DNA of 64,000 nt, taken from NCBI RefSeq assembly GCF_004843725.1, contig NZ_CP039451.1:1114501-1178500 (forward strand), in the 5' to 3' direction. Source of the DNA: Psychroserpens sp. NJDZ02 (GTDB lineage Bacteria > Bacteroidota > Bacteroidia > Flavobacteriales > Flavobacteriaceae). This document shows positions 25,440 to 34,494 of the stretch, in pieces (the first letter of the stretch is position 1; every line of letters begins with the position of its first letter). Below the pieces are notes generated by a model. It was not told where the DNA came from. It searched no databases and saw only the letters and a program-made list of their open reading frames with translations. Both the position numbers and the translations under genes were made by a program.

Positions 25440-25609
25440 AGCGTTAATTTCTTTGTCTAAATTATAGATTAAGCTGTTTTTCAAAACCTTAATCATTTAG
25501 GGGATTAATTAATTTATTTAGGATTGGGGCAAAAGATTGCCAAGCACCACACACAATGCTAATACAACTTAGTATTCCAATAAAAATTGTTTACGATTTG
25601 AAGTCGATA

Positions 25610-26590
25610 TTAAAAATCGAAATCCATATTATATTTATCTTCATCGACTTCCTTATTCATAACTCCAGCTTTTTGGTAGTCCCCCACTCTTTTCTCAAAG
25701 AAATTGGTTTTACCTTGAAGTGAAATCATTTCCATAAAATCGAATGGATTAGCGGTATTATATACCTTATCACAACCTAAGTCATCTAAAAGACTATCAG
25801 TTACAAACTCAAGATATTGCGTCATTAAATTAGCATTCATACCAATTAAACTTACAGGAAGAGACTCTGTTATAAACTCTCTTTCAATGTTTAAGGCATC
25901 CACAATAATTTCTTTAATACGTTCTTTTGGCACTTTATTAACCAAGTGATTTTCATGAAGGTGTACTGCAAAATCACAATGCATTCCTTCGTCACGAGAA
26001 ATTAATTCGTTAGAAAACGTCAAACCTGGCATAATACCACGTTTTTTTAACCAAAAAATAGAACAAAATGATCCTGAAAAGAAAATCCCTTCAACTGCTG
26101 CAAACGCAATTAAACGTTCTGCAAAACTTGGAGATTCAATCCATTTAAGTGCCCAATCTGCTTTTTTCTTAATGGCAGGAAAGGTTTCGATAGCATTAAA
26201 TAATCCATCTTTTTCTTTTTCGTCTTTAACGTAAGTATCAATTAATAACGAATACGTTTCACTATGTATGTTTTCCATCATAATTTGGAAACCATAAAAG
26301 AATTTTGCTTCGCTATACTGCACTTCATTTACAAAGTTTTCAGCTAAGTTTTCATTAACAATTCCATCACTAGCAGCAAAAAAGGCTAATATATGTTTGA
26401 TAAAGTAACGCTCGTCATCTGTTAACTTCTCAGTCCAATCTGAAATATCTTGATGTAAATCAATCTCTTCAGCAGTCCAAATACTAGCCATTGACTTTTT
26501 ATACCACTCCCATAAATCATGGTGTTGAATTGGAAAAATCACGAATCTATCTTTATTCTCTGCTAAAATTGGCTCTACTTCTTGTGACAT
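25610..26590 (-). CDS. nrdB: class Ia ribonucleoside-diphosphate reductase, beta subunit
   Basis: The 326-residue subunit carries the diiron-tyrosyl radical cofactor. Diiron ligands are visible in [22 protein letters not shown] (Glu and His), [11 protein letters not shown] and [14 protein letters not shown], with the radical Tyr in the TYSLL context. It works with NrdA encoded downstream. The intervening 215 bases have no strong terminator, so the pair may be co-transcribed, with nrdB first as is common in Flavobacteriaceae. A long 611-base upstream region could hold regulatory sites. Confidence 0.96.
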   Translation of the reverse strand: MSQEVEPILAENKDRFVIFPIQHHDLWEWYKKSMASIWTAEEIDLHQDISDWTEKLTDDERYFIKHILAFFAASDGIVNENLAENFVNEVQYSEAKFFYGFQIMMENIHSETYSLLIDTYVKDEKEKDGLFNAIETFPAIKKKADWALKWIESPSFAERLIAFAAVEGIFFSGSFCSIFWLKKRGIMPGLTFSNELISRDEGMHCDFAVHLHENHLVNKVPKERIKEIIVDALNIEREFITESLPVSLIGMNANLMTQYLEFVTDSLLDDLGCDKVYNTANPFDFMEMISLQGKTNFFEKRVGDYQKAGVMNKEVDEDKYNMDFDF

Positions 26591-27201
26591 TATATTGGGT
26601 TTTTCTATGATTTAAGTTTGCGGTTTGTGGCCATAACTTGGGGGTCAACAAAGATTGGAAATAATCTATGATTTTAAAAGGTAGTTTGCACTAAATTTTC
26701 TCAAAGTTTTTAACATTGATTGTTAAAATGTAGGTCTACAAGTGGCTGTTGTTGGTGTTTCGGAATTATTAAGTTTTTGATAAGTTTTTATTATAAAAAT
26801 TTAACTTCAAAAACCCTTAAATAACAAAAAAAAAGAACTACTTTATAACTCCTTTTTCAATGTTGTTTTTCAGAAATCCGCAATACACTGACCCTTAAAC
26901 ACAAACAAACTTGCTTCGAAAAAACAAACGTTATAGCGCTACAAAATAGCGAATTACATAAAATAAAAATCTAAAAAAGAACCATTTTGACTCCTCCATA
27001 AATATTAAAATGTCTGATTTTTATGAATTTACGCGTAAAATACTTATGGATTACTAGCCTTAACGAACACAATTATTATTTGAGAAAATAATAGACGACA
27101 ACTAACCTGTCAGATTTAATTTACAAAATAAGAATTAGGCATCAAACAACACAATAACCAGCGCTACTTTTTATAAAAACAACAAAAATAAACATCTCTT
27201 A
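26591..27201. other. 611-base intergenic region upstream of nrdB
   Basis: No convincing gene is found on either strand. The clearest structure is a perfect 8-bp hairpin TTTTAACA-TTGAT-TGTTAAAA (26708-26728). A TAGCGCTA palindrome lies near 26933. It presumably carries the nrdB promoter on the minus strand, but I find no good TAnnTTTG match, and no NrdR-type or cobalamin riboswitch pattern that I recognise. Confidence 0.5.
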
Positions 27202-27771
27202 TTATCTTGACATTTTACTTGCTACTTTCTCTAATTCAGTATACCAATCTTCACCAAATTTTCTAACTAAAGCTTCTTTTACAAACTTATAAACGGGCAC
27301 CTGTAATTCTTTACCTAAAGAACAGGCATCATCACATATATCCCACTTATCATAATTTACGGCAGAAAACTCTGTATACTCTTTAACTCTAATAGGGTAT
27401 AAATGACAAGAGACTGGTTTTTTCCAATCGACTTCGCCTGCATTATAGGCTTGTTCAATACCACACATCGCCGTTTTGTTATCATCAAAAGTAACATAAG
27501 CACATTCTGCACCATCAACCAAAGGCGTTTCAAGATCACCAAAACCAGTAACAATAAAAGCCCCTTGCGCCTCAATAGAAGCAATACCTTCCTTACGCAG
27601 ATAAGGCTTCACCTTAGGATAAATATCTTTTAAAATTTGTGATTCCTCTTTACTTAGAGGCGCACCTGCATCTCCCTCCACACAACAAGCTCCCTTGCAT
27701 GCAGATAGATTACACACAAAGTCTTTTTCTATTATCGCTTCAGATACTATTGTTTTGCCTAATTGAAACAT
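27202..27771 (-). CDS. DUF3109 family protein, cysteine-rich
   Basis: The 189-residue protein has clustered cysteines in CNLSACKGACCVEGDAGAPL (about 21-40), ECAYVTF, MCGIEQAY, SCHLYPIR and DICDDACSLG. This is the pattern of DUF3109, related to YkgJ-type zinc or iron-sulfur binding proteins. It should be cytoplasmic. It is a widespread Bacteroidota protein of unknown role, and is monocistronic here with the divergent marC gene 157 bases away. Metal binding is inferred from the cysteines. Confidence 0.88.
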   Translation of the reverse strand: MFQLGKTIVSEAIIEKDFVCNLSACKGACCVEGDAGAPLSKEESQILKDIYPKVKPYLRKEGIASIEAQGAFIVTGFGDLETPLVDGAECAYVTFDDNKTAMCGIEQAYNAGEVDWKKPVSCHLYPIRVKEYTEFSAVNYDKWDICDDACSLGKELQVPVYKFVKEALVRKFGEDWYTELEKVASKMSR

Positions 27772-27863
27772 ACTACAACTTAATTATTTTTAAACAAAGA
27801 TAAAGCATCTAACCAAAGTAGGACGCATTTATCTAAAAACAAGAAAGTAACTGTAAGTTTAAT

Positions 27864-27894
27864 ATTGTAGTTCAATGAATTAAGCCTACTTTTG
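27864..27894 (+). promoter_or_regulatory. promoter of the marC operon
   Basis: ATTG at 27864-27867 and TACTTTTG at 27887-27894 are separated by 19 bases, a full Bacteroidota -33/-7 match. It lies 34 bases before the marC start. Confidence 0.6.
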
Positions 27895-27928
27895 CCGAAA
27901 ATTTTAAGATAATTTAAATTATAAAATC

Positions 27929-28510
27929 ATGACTATAAATTTTAAAGAAATATTTACGGTATTCATGGTTCTTTTTGCAGTTATCGATATTGTAGGTAAC
28001 ATTCCAATAATCATTGATTTACGCAAAAAAGTAGGACACATACAAAGTGAAAAAGCATCTATTATTGCTGGAACCATATTAATTGCTTTTTTGTTTTTAG
28101 GAAATAGCATACTTGAACTAATTGGTATTAACGTAAGCTCTTTTGCGGTAGCAGGTTCTTTCATATTGTTTTTTATTGCACTAGAAATGATATTAGGCAT
28201 CACCTTATATAAGGAAGAAGAAACAAACCCAATAACAGCATCTGTATTCCCTCTAGCCTTCCCACTAATCGCAGGACCAGGAAGCTTAACAACCTTATTA
28301 TCCTTGCGTGCAGAATATGACATCAAAAATATTATTATAGCTGTTATATTAAATGTACTTGTTATTTATTTTGTACTAAAAACATCTAGACGTATAGAAC
28401 GCCTAATTGGACAAAACGGAATAAACATTATCAGAAAGGTATTTGGTGTTATATTACTAGCCATAGCCGTAAAGCTGTTTACAGACAATATCAAAGTCCT
28501 TTTAGCCTAA
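27929..28510 (+). CDS. MarC family integral membrane protein
   Basis: The 193-residue protein has six probable membrane helices and the MarC-family strings FAVIDIVGNIPIIIDL (about 17-32), ILEMILGI-like ALEMILGITLY, and AFPLIAGPGSLTTLL in the fourth helix region. The family was once thought to mediate multiple antibiotic resistance; the function is unknown, with transport suspected. A clear promoter precedes it and a small membrane protein gene follows after 29 bases, suggesting one transcript with the flavoprotein gene. Confidence 0.9.
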   Translation: MTINFKEIFTVFMVLFAVIDIVGNIPIIIDLRKKVGHIQSEKASIIAGTILIAFLFLGNSILELIGINVSSFAVAGSFILFFIALEMILGITLYKEEETNPITASVFPLAFPLIAGPGSLTTLLSLRAEYDIKNIIIAVILNVLVIYFVLKTSRRIERLIGQNGINIIRKVFGVILLAIAVKLFTDNIKVLLA

Positions 28511-28539
28511 TTTTTGTATTTTTATAAAAAATTTTAATC

Positions 28540-28737
28540 ATGAAACCATTTATTTATATCATAACGTTTTTAGCTGCTGCTCTAATTATTTACAATTCGA
28601 CACAACTAAATTTCTCATCGCTGTTTGACAAACAAAGCACCATAGCAATGATTACTATTTTAGCGTCACTTTGCGCTATTGCATTAGTTCAAATTTTACG
28701 AATTTCTAAAAAAATAGAAGCTAAAACAAGACAATAA
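28540..28737 (+). CDS. small two-helix membrane protein
   Basis: The 65-residue protein has two hydrophobic helices (about 4-21 and 33-52) and a basic C-terminal tail (SKKIEAKTRQ). No known family is recognised. The stop codon overlaps the start of the flavoprotein gene by one base (TAATG), so the two are translationally coupled. It may anchor or regulate the downstream protein, which is inference. Confidence 0.75.
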   Translation: MKPFIYIITFLAAALIIYNSTQLNFSSLFDKQSTIAMITILASLCAIALVQILRISKKIEAKTRQ

Positions 28738-29342
28738 TGCTATTTGATACTTTAATAATTGGTGGTGGCGCAGCGGGATTATCTTGCGCTTTAGTTTTAG
28801 GTTCTGGATTAAGCAAACCATTTGCTGACGGTAAAAAGGTTGCCATAATTACCCATCAAAAAACTTCGCATTTACAAAATGCCCTGTTTAATAACGTTCT
28901 AGGACTAACACCTGGCACTTTAGGAAAAGACCTATTAAGTGACGGAAAATTACAGTTAGCTAATTTGTACCCAGACGTTATACAGATTGATAATGAAAAA
29001 GTTGAAGAGATAACAGAAACCGAATTCGACTTTAAAGTCACTACTAACAAAACCACTTACACAACAAAACGTGTTGTGATAGCTGTTGGCTATACTAACT
29101 TATTAAATATAAAAGGACTAGAAAACTACATCAAACCGCACCCGAAAGCTGCTTTAGAAAAAGATAGAATTTGGTTAGAAAACACCGATCATTTAATTAA
29201 AAACAACCTATATGTCGCTGGAACGTTAGCCGGTTGGAGAAGTCAATTTGCGATTGCTTCTGGAAGTGGCGCACATGTTGCCACAGATATTTTAACCCTT
29301 TGGAATAATGGGAAGCACACCAAAATACACGATAAACATTAA
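28737..29342 (+). CDS. short FAD-dependent oxidoreductase, thioredoxin-reductase-like
   Basis: The 201-residue protein starts with the dinucleotide-binding motif GGGAAGLSCALVLGSG (about 8-23) and ends with a LYVAGTLAGWRSQFAIASGSGAHVA segment, the FAD-contact motif at the end of thioredoxin-reductase-like proteins. At 201 residues it is much shorter than thioredoxin reductase (about 310): the NAD(P)H domain and its CxxC are missing. It therefore looks like a single-domain flavoprotein needing another electron donor. It is coupled to the small membrane protein upstream and its end overlaps the convergent S41 protease gene by four bases. Confidence 0.8.
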   Translation: MLFDTLIIGGGAAGLSCALVLGSGLSKPFADGKKVAIITHQKTSHLQNALFNNVLGLTPGTLGKDLLSDGKLQLANLYPDVIQIDNEKVEEITETEFDFKVTTNKTTYTTKRVVIAVGYTNLLNIKGLENYIKPHPKAALEKDRIWLENTDHLIKNNLYVAGTLAGWRSQFAIASGSGAHVATDILTLWNNGKHTKIHDKH

Positions 29343-30934
29343 TTATTAGACGACTGGCTTAACTCCACAACCTTATCTATCATAATATCATGTTTATTTA
29401 ATATTTTAAAATAAGCACCATAACCGTATAATTGCTCCGCTAAAGTCGCTTTTAAGTAATACTTAACCTCATCTTTGTATGCGACAAAAACAATATTTGA
29501 TCTCGTTTTTAGTTTTAAGAAATCTTCTAAAGAACGTATTACCTCATCACTAATTGTGAAGTTTTCAAAAAAATCTTCTTTTGATATAGCACTGTAAGCC
29601 GCTCTTTCTTTTTCTAACTCTTCAAAAATAAAATTATTTAAATACCCTCTTCTTTCTAAAAAGGTCAACGTTTCGTTTTGCATTTGCTCATCATAAGGCA
29701 CAAACACGTCCGGAATAATTCCACCACCACCATAAACAATGTTTCCTTTTGGCGTCGTAAACTTTAAAGAGTCCGATACCTCTATTTTTTTTTCGTCTAA
29801 CAACTCCCCTCTATTTAAACGGTCAGAAAAATCATCATAATAATCTCTATTTCCGTTTTCGTAAGAGCGTTGAATAGATCGACCTGTAGGTGTATAATAT
29901 TTAGAAACTGTTAAACGCACAGCACTCCCATCTCCTAAAGTCATTTCACGTTGCACCAAACCTTTTCCATAGGAGCGTCTTCCAACAATGGTTCCTTTGT
30001 CATTATCTTGTAAGGCACCTGCTATAATCTCTGAAGCAGAAGCAGAATTTTCATCAATCATAACATACACATGACCTTTTTCAAAATCCCCTTTTTTTGT
30101 TGCATAACTCCGATCTTCTTTCCCTTTTTTATTTCTGGTATACACAATTAACTTATCGTCTTCTAAAAACTCATCCACGATATTGACTGCTATCTCTAAA
30201 AAACCACCTGGATTCCCTCTTAAATCCAAGGCTAATTTAGTAGCTCCCTCCGTTTTTAATTTTAATAATGCTTTTTTAAATTCATCATAAGTACTTTCTG
30301 CAAAACGGTTAACTTTTATATACCCTAGATTATACGTAAGCATATAAGCCGCATCTACACTTTTAATAGGCACTTCGTCTCGTGTTACATTAAATGTTAA
30401 TAATTTAGGCTCTCCTTTCCTAAAAACTTTTAGTATCAACTCAGAGTAACGTTCGCCTTTTAACTTATCTACCAGCGTATCATTGCTATAGCTCCCTCCT
30501 AAAAGAGATTCACCATTAGCAGACACAATCCTGTCACCACCCAAAATCCCAACCAAAGCACTAGGACCATTTTCTATAGTCTTTATAACCGTAATTGTAT
30601 CTTTAAACGTGTAAAAATTTATACCAATACCCACAAACTTACCTTTCATATTCTCGGTAACTTTCTGCATATCTTCTTTAGGAATATATACCGAATGTGG
30701 ATCTAAATTATTCAAAATACCATTAACCGTAATATCAACAATGCTGTCGGTATTAACCTCTTCAACATACTCGTAATCAATATAGTCAATAAGTCTATTT
30801 AATTTATCCTTTTTACTGTTAGACGTAAATAACCTATCCGATGTATCTCCAAAATTTAACTTACCTCCAATAAAAATACCTACCGCTATTGCAGCACCAA
30901 TGATAAATGGAAAATATATTTTGGTTTTAGCCAT
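29339..30934 (-). CDS. S41 family carboxy-terminal processing protease
   Basis: The 531-residue protein has an N-terminal membrane segment or signal (about 7-24) and a PDZ domain at about 85-170 (GKFVGIGINFY, GDRIVSANGESLLGG). The tail-specific protease domain follows, with LRGNPGGFLEIAVNIVDEF and the catalytic Ser and Lys in DENSASASEIIAGALQ and GRRSYGKGLVQ. C-terminal processing proteases act in the periplasm on protein tails. The start overlaps the stop of the dCMP deaminase gene (TAATG), a coupled pair often seen in Flavobacteriaceae. Confidence 0.93.
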   Translation of the reverse strand: MAKTKIYFPFIIGAAIAVGIFIGGKLNFGDTSDRLFTSNSKKDKLNRLIDYIDYEYVEEVNTDSIVDITVNGILNNLDPHSVYIPKEDMQKVTENMKGKFVGIGINFYTFKDTITVIKTIENGPSALVGILGGDRIVSANGESLLGGSYSNDTLVDKLKGERYSELILKVFRKGEPKLLTFNVTRDEVPIKSVDAAYMLTYNLGYIKVNRFAESTYDEFKKALLKLKTEGATKLALDLRGNPGGFLEIAVNIVDEFLEDDKLIVYTRNKKGKEDRSYATKKGDFEKGHVYVMIDENSASASEIIAGALQDNDKGTIVGRRSYGKGLVQREMTLGDGSAVRLTVSKYYTPTGRSIQRSYENGNRDYYDDFSDRLNRGELLDEKKIEVSDSLKFTTPKGNIVYGGGGIIPDVFVPYDEQMQNETLTFLERRGYLNNFIFEELEKERAAYSAISKEDFFENFTISDEVIRSLEDFLKLKTRSNIVFVAYKDEVKYYLKATLAEQLYGYGAYFKILNKHDIMIDKVVELSQSSNN

Positions 30935-31365
30935 TATTCTTCTAATTGTTCAATTAATTGCAATTCGATACCTGCCTTTTCCAAAAACTTAAGACCCGAA
31001 TCGTCTTTATAACCTTGATTATAAACCACACGTATGATTCCAGCCTGATGTATTAATTTACTACAGTCTTTACATGGTGACATCGTTATGTACAACGTAG
31101 CACCTTTGCAAGATTGGGTGGAAGAGGCAACTTTTAAGATTGCATTTGCCTCTGCATGTAACACATACCATTTGGTATACCCCTCCTCATCCTCGCAAAA
31201 ATTTTCAAAACCACTAGGTGTACCATTATAACCATCGGATATTATCATTCTATCCTTAACAATTAAAGCACCAACCTGCTTACGCTTACAAGAAGATAAT
31301 TTCCCCCATTCCGTAGCAATTCTCAGATAAGCTTTATCATATTTTAGTTGTTTCTGTTCTGACAT
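30934..31365 (-). CDS. deoxycytidylate deaminase family protein
   Basis: The 143-residue cytidine-deaminase-fold enzyme likely converts dCMP to dUMP for thymidylate synthesis. The zinc site is visible as HAEANAI (His, catalytic Glu) and PCKDC (two Cys), and substrate-contact GYNGTPSGFENFCED follows the ComEB/dCMP deaminase pattern. Length matches the family. It is followed by the S41 protease with a one-base overlap. HupE is 121 bases upstream in the same direction, and a weak hairpin lies between. Confidence 0.92.
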   Translation of the reverse strand: MSEQKQLKYDKAYLRIATEWGKLSSCKRKQVGALIVKDRMIISDGYNGTPSGFENFCEDEEGYTKWYVLHAEANAILKVASSTQSCKGATLYITMSPCKDCSKLIHQAGIIRVVYNQGYKDDSGLKFLEKAGIELQLIEQLEE

Positions 31366-31485
31366 ATTTAGTTAAATAGAAATGAAAACACGCTTAAAGA
31401 CGCGTTTGAATACAAAACGAAGATACTCGCTTCATATTTCAATTACAATTCTAAATAACAAGTTTTATGAAAACTTTAGTGAAAA

Positions 31486-32076
31486 CTAATTTAAAAAAGG
31501 GCTATTTAAAAGCATCGGAATAACCAATCCAATGACAATTGCAGAAATCACCATAACCCAATCTCGTTTAGAAAATCTAAATACTGTTTGAAAAATATAA
31601 CCTAAGAAAAGAATTATAAAAACAATTATAATTTGCGCTATTTCAATACCTAAAGCAAACTCGACTAATCTAAGTAATTTACTATCTCCTTTATCCAGGC
31701 TCATTCTAAACTCTCTTGCAAAACCAAAACCGTGAACAAGTCCAAAAAACAATGTAGACACAAATAACAGACCTATTTTCTGACTTTTAGCCGTTTTACC
31801 TGCAGTAAACACGTTATAAATCGCTACAATAAAAATGGTAATAGGTATAAGAAACTCGATTAAATTACCATCTATTTTCACCATCCCATAGCTTGCTAAT
31901 ACCAAAGAAATAGTATGACCAACAGTAAACATCGTTACTAACAAAAACACACGTTTCCAATCATTAAAAAGATAAGGAACAGCTAAAACTATTAAAAATA
32001 ACACATGGTCATACGCATTAATATCTAATACATGATTAATTCCATATTGCACATGTATCCAAAAGTCTTGAAGCAT
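31486..32076 (-). CDS. HupE/UreJ family membrane protein
   Basis: The 196-residue protein has about six membrane segments and the family pattern GINHVLDINAYDHVLFLIVLA (about 13-33), TVGHTISLVLA and FGLVHGFGFAREF, with conserved histidines that may bind nickel or another metal. HupE/UreJ proteins are linked to nickel uptake, but no hydrogenase or urease is in this window. The orphan location is common in Flavobacteriaceae, where the role is unknown. Assignment is by motif. Confidence 0.85.
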   Translation of the reverse strand: MLQDFWIHVQYGINHVLDINAYDHVLFLIVLAVPYLFNDWKRVFLLVTMFTVGHTISLVLASYGMVKIDGNLIEFLIPITIFIVAIYNVFTAGKTAKSQKIGLLFVSTLFFGLVHGFGFAREFRMSLDKGDSKLLRLVEFALGIEIAQIIIVFIILFLGYIFQTVFRFSKRDWVMVISAIVIGLVIPMLLNSPFLN

Positions 32077-32203
32077 AAATATTTAAGTTTTAGGGTTGCT
32101 GTAAAGATACATAAAAACAAAAAACGCATTGCAAACGGAAAGTATTTTTGGATGTTAAAAAAAAGGATTTCGCAAAAAACTATAAAGTATAATGATAGTT
32201 TGG

Positions 32204-32211
32204 TAAATTTG
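32204..32211 (+). promoter_or_regulatory. -7 element of manA
   Basis: TAAATTTG matches the TAnnTTTG consensus and ends 11 bases before the ATG at 32223, implying a leader of only about six bases. Confidence 0.5.
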
Positions 32212-32222
32212 ACCCCTGAACT

Positions 32223-33200
32223 ATGACTATGATATTATACCCTCTAAAATTCCAACCCATATATAAAACAAAATTATGGGGAGGTGAAAAACTAAAGACA
32301 GAACTTGGCAAAGATTTCACAGAGAAAAACATTGGTGAATCTTGGGAGATTTCTGACGTTGAAAATGATGAAAACAAAGTTTTACAGGGTCCATTAAAAG
32401 GTTTTACTTTAAAAGAATTAATTAATAAATATAAAGGTGACTTTTTAGGGCACTCTGTTTACAACACATTTGGCAACAACTTCCCTTTACTTATTAAATT
32501 TATAGATGCTAAAACACCTTTATCAATACAGGTTCACCCAGGCAATACAATAGCAAAAGAACGTCATAACTCCTTTGGAAAAAATGAAATGTGGTATGTT
32601 ATGCAGGCTGAAAAAGAAGCAGAACTAATTATTGGTTTTGAAAAAGAAATTAATTTAACGCAATACGAAACCCATTTAGAAAACAACACCATATTAAATG
32701 TCATGCATCACGAACTAGTAGAAAAAGGTGACACTTTTCACATACCTACAGGAATGGTACATGCTATAGGATCTGGTGTTTTACTCGCAGAAATACAACA
32801 AACCTCTGACATTACCTACCGTATTTATGATTACGACAGAATAGATCAAAGTACTGGGATTAAAAGAGAACTACATACTACACTTGCTAAAGATGTGATT
32901 GATTTTTCGGTTCATGAAAATTACAAAACGACCTATAAAACAACTAACAACACGTCAAACACTTTAGTACACTGCCCTTATTTCAAAACAAACTTCTTAC
33001 AAATTGAAGGCGTTTTAAAAAAAGACTACTCAACCTTAGATTCTTTTATTATTTACATTTGCGTCGATGGAAGTATGACCATAGAATGGAAAAACGAGAC
33101 CTTTAATCTAAAAAAAGGAGAAACTATATTACTTCCAGCAACTATTCAAAACATTTCTTTATCTTCAAGAGATTGTCAATTACTAGAAGTCTATTTATAA
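32223..33200 (+). CDS. manA: mannose-6-phosphate isomerase, class I
   Basis: The 325-residue zinc cupin enzyme interconverts mannose 6-phosphate and fructose 6-phosphate. The metal-site motifs are QVHPGN (about 101-106), NEMWYV, and GMVHAIGSGVLLAEIQQTSDITYRIYDYDR (Gln, His, Glu ligands and active-site Arg). The length is the short firmicute/Bacteroidota type rather than the 390-residue E. coli type. A LacI-type regulator gene follows after eight bases and is probably co-transcribed. Product would feed cell-wall sugar synthesis or mannose catabolism. Start at the first ATG; a second ATG two codons on is equally possible. Confidence 0.93.
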   Translation: MTMILYPLKFQPIYKTKLWGGEKLKTELGKDFTEKNIGESWEISDVENDENKVLQGPLKGFTLKELINKYKGDFLGHSVYNTFGNNFPLLIKFIDAKTPLSIQVHPGNTIAKERHNSFGKNEMWYVMQAEKEAELIIGFEKEINLTQYETHLENNTILNVMHHELVEKGDTFHIPTGMVHAIGSGVLLAEIQQTSDITYRIYDYDRIDQSTGIKRELHTTLAKDVIDFSVHENYKTTYKTTNNTSNTLVHCPYFKTNFLQIEGVLKKDYSTLDSFIIYICVDGSMTIEWKNETFNLKKGETILLPATIQNISLSSRDCQLLEVYL

Positions 33201-33208
33201 TATAAGCT

Positions 33209-34219
33209 ATGAAAAAAATCACCTTAAAAGACATTGCTATTCACTTTAGCGTTTCTATTTCGACTGTTTCGAAAGCGCTAAATGATAGCCCAGAAATAAG
33301 TAAAGCTACTGCCGAGGACATTAAAGCATATGCTAAAGAAATAAACTACACCCCTAATTTTAATGCATTAAGTTTAAAAAACCAACGCACTAAAACGATT
33401 GGTATTATTATTCCTAATATGCTTAATTACTATTTTGCTCAAGTTTTAAAAGGAATAGAAAAAATAGCAACCCAAAAAGGATATAAAATTATCACCTGTA
33501 TTTCTAACGAGTCTCTACAAAAAGAAATAGAAACCATACAAATGCTATCTACTGGCGTTGTTGATGGTTTTATTCTATCCGCTGCCGAAGAAACAGAAAC
33601 GAAAAAAGACTATAGTCATTTTAGTTCGTGTATTGAAAAAGAAATCCCCTTAGTCATGTTTGACCGCGTTGTAGAGGATATAGATTGCGATAAGGTAATT
33701 ACTAACGATTTTATGGCCTCTGTAAATGCTGTTAATTACTTCAAAAACAAAGGCTGTAAAAAAATAGCTTTTGTTGGCGCCAACATGGACCTAAGTATTG
33801 GCAAACTAAGACATGAAGGCTACTTAGCTGGTTTAAAAAATAACAACCTTGAAAAGGATAACAATATCATTATTACGACACATGAAATGTATTATAAAAA
33901 TCATGAAACAGTAGTAAAACCTTTATTCGATCATACATTTGATGCCTTAATTGCCTCAAATGAGTCTGTGGCAATTGCAGCTTTAAAAATAGCGCAAGAC
34001 AAAGGTATAAAAATACCGCAAGATGTATCTGTTCTAGCTTTTTCTAACGGAATTTTAGCGAGACATTCAAACCCAAGATTAACCACTATTAGTCAACATG
34101 GTGAAATTATAGGAGAAAAAGCAGCCACTTTGCTAATAAATAAACTTGAAAACAAAATTACCACCACCACAACAGAAACGGTTGAGACCGATATAGTGGT
34201 AAGGGATTCTTCTAAGTAA
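33209..34219 (+). CDS. LacI/PurR family transcriptional regulator
   Basis: The 336-residue protein has the LacI helix-turn-helix at the start (TLKDIAIHFSVSISTVSKALN, then a hinge near NFNALSLKNQRTKTIG) and a periplasmic-binding-like effector domain (about 60-330). Segments include GIIIPNMLNYYFAQVLKGIE, DGFILSAAEE and ALIASNESVAIAALK. It is immediately downstream of manA, so it may control mannose or another sugar pathway. I see no clear palindromic operator before manA. A hairpin terminator follows. Confidence 0.92.
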   Translation: MKKITLKDIAIHFSVSISTVSKALNDSPEISKATAEDIKAYAKEINYTPNFNALSLKNQRTKTIGIIIPNMLNYYFAQVLKGIEKIATQKGYKIITCISNESLQKEIETIQMLSTGVVDGFILSAAEETETKKDYSHFSSCIEKEIPLVMFDRVVEDIDCDKVITNDFMASVNAVNYFKNKGCKKIAFVGANMDLSIGKLRHEGYLAGLKNNNLEKDNNIIITTHEMYYKNHETVVKPLFDHTFDALIASNESVAIAALKIAQDKGIKIPQDVSVLAFSNGILARHSNPRLTTISQHGEIIGEKAATLLINKLENKITTTTTETVETDIVVRDSSK

Positions 34220-34235
34220 ACGTTTGAAAACAAAA

Positions 34236-34263
34236 AACCTTCAACTTATAAAGGTTGAAGGTT
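34236..34263 (+). terminator. hairpin after the LacI-family gene
   Basis: AACCTTCAAC (34236-34245) pairs perfectly with GTTGAAGGTT (34254-34263) around eight bases. The T-tract is short (TTGTT), so it may be a modest terminator, bidirectional with respect to the tRNA gene beside it. Confidence 0.6.
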
Positions 34264-34269
34264 GTTAAG

Positions 34270-34349
34270 TACTCAAGGCGGGAATCGAACCCGCACTCCG
34301 AAGAATCGGATTTTGAATCCGACGCGTCTACCAATTCCGCCACTTGAGC
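34270..34349 (-). tRNA. tRNA-Leu (anticodon CAA)
   Basis: The minus strand reads a complete tRNA of 80 nt. Acceptor GCTCAAG pairs with CTTGAGT, the D arm contains GGCGGAATTGGTAGACGC, and the anticodon stem TCGGA/TCCGA encloses the loop TTCAAAA (anticodon CAA). A leucine-type long variable arm (about TTCTTCGGAGT) and T-arm GCGGGTTCGATTCCCGC follow. CCA is not encoded. The anticodon reads UUG codons. Confidence 0.95.
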
Positions 34350-34434
34350 AATTTTGATTTTACAAAAATAAATATATTTTGGACAAATCCTTTAAAAATC
34401 GCCTCTAATATCATCTAAACATGAAAAATTATAG

Positions 34435-34442
34435 TAAATTTG
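34435..34442 (+). promoter_or_regulatory. -7 element of prs
   Basis: TAAATTTG is an exact TAnnTTTG match 52 bases before the prs start, giving a 5' leader of about 45 nt. Confidence 0.5.
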
Positions 34443-34494
34443 CACCTCATTAAAAATAACGTAGCGTAAAAACCTACCTAACAACAGATTAACA

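Noticed and set aside
26591..27201. A riboswitch upstream of nrdB
   Set aside because: I see no cobalamin, purine or other known riboswitch pattern, only one short hairpin.
31378..31405. A hairpin between hupE and the dCMP deaminase gene as a terminator
   Set aside because: The stem is only about 7 bp with a G-U pair and no T-tract, so I do not call it.
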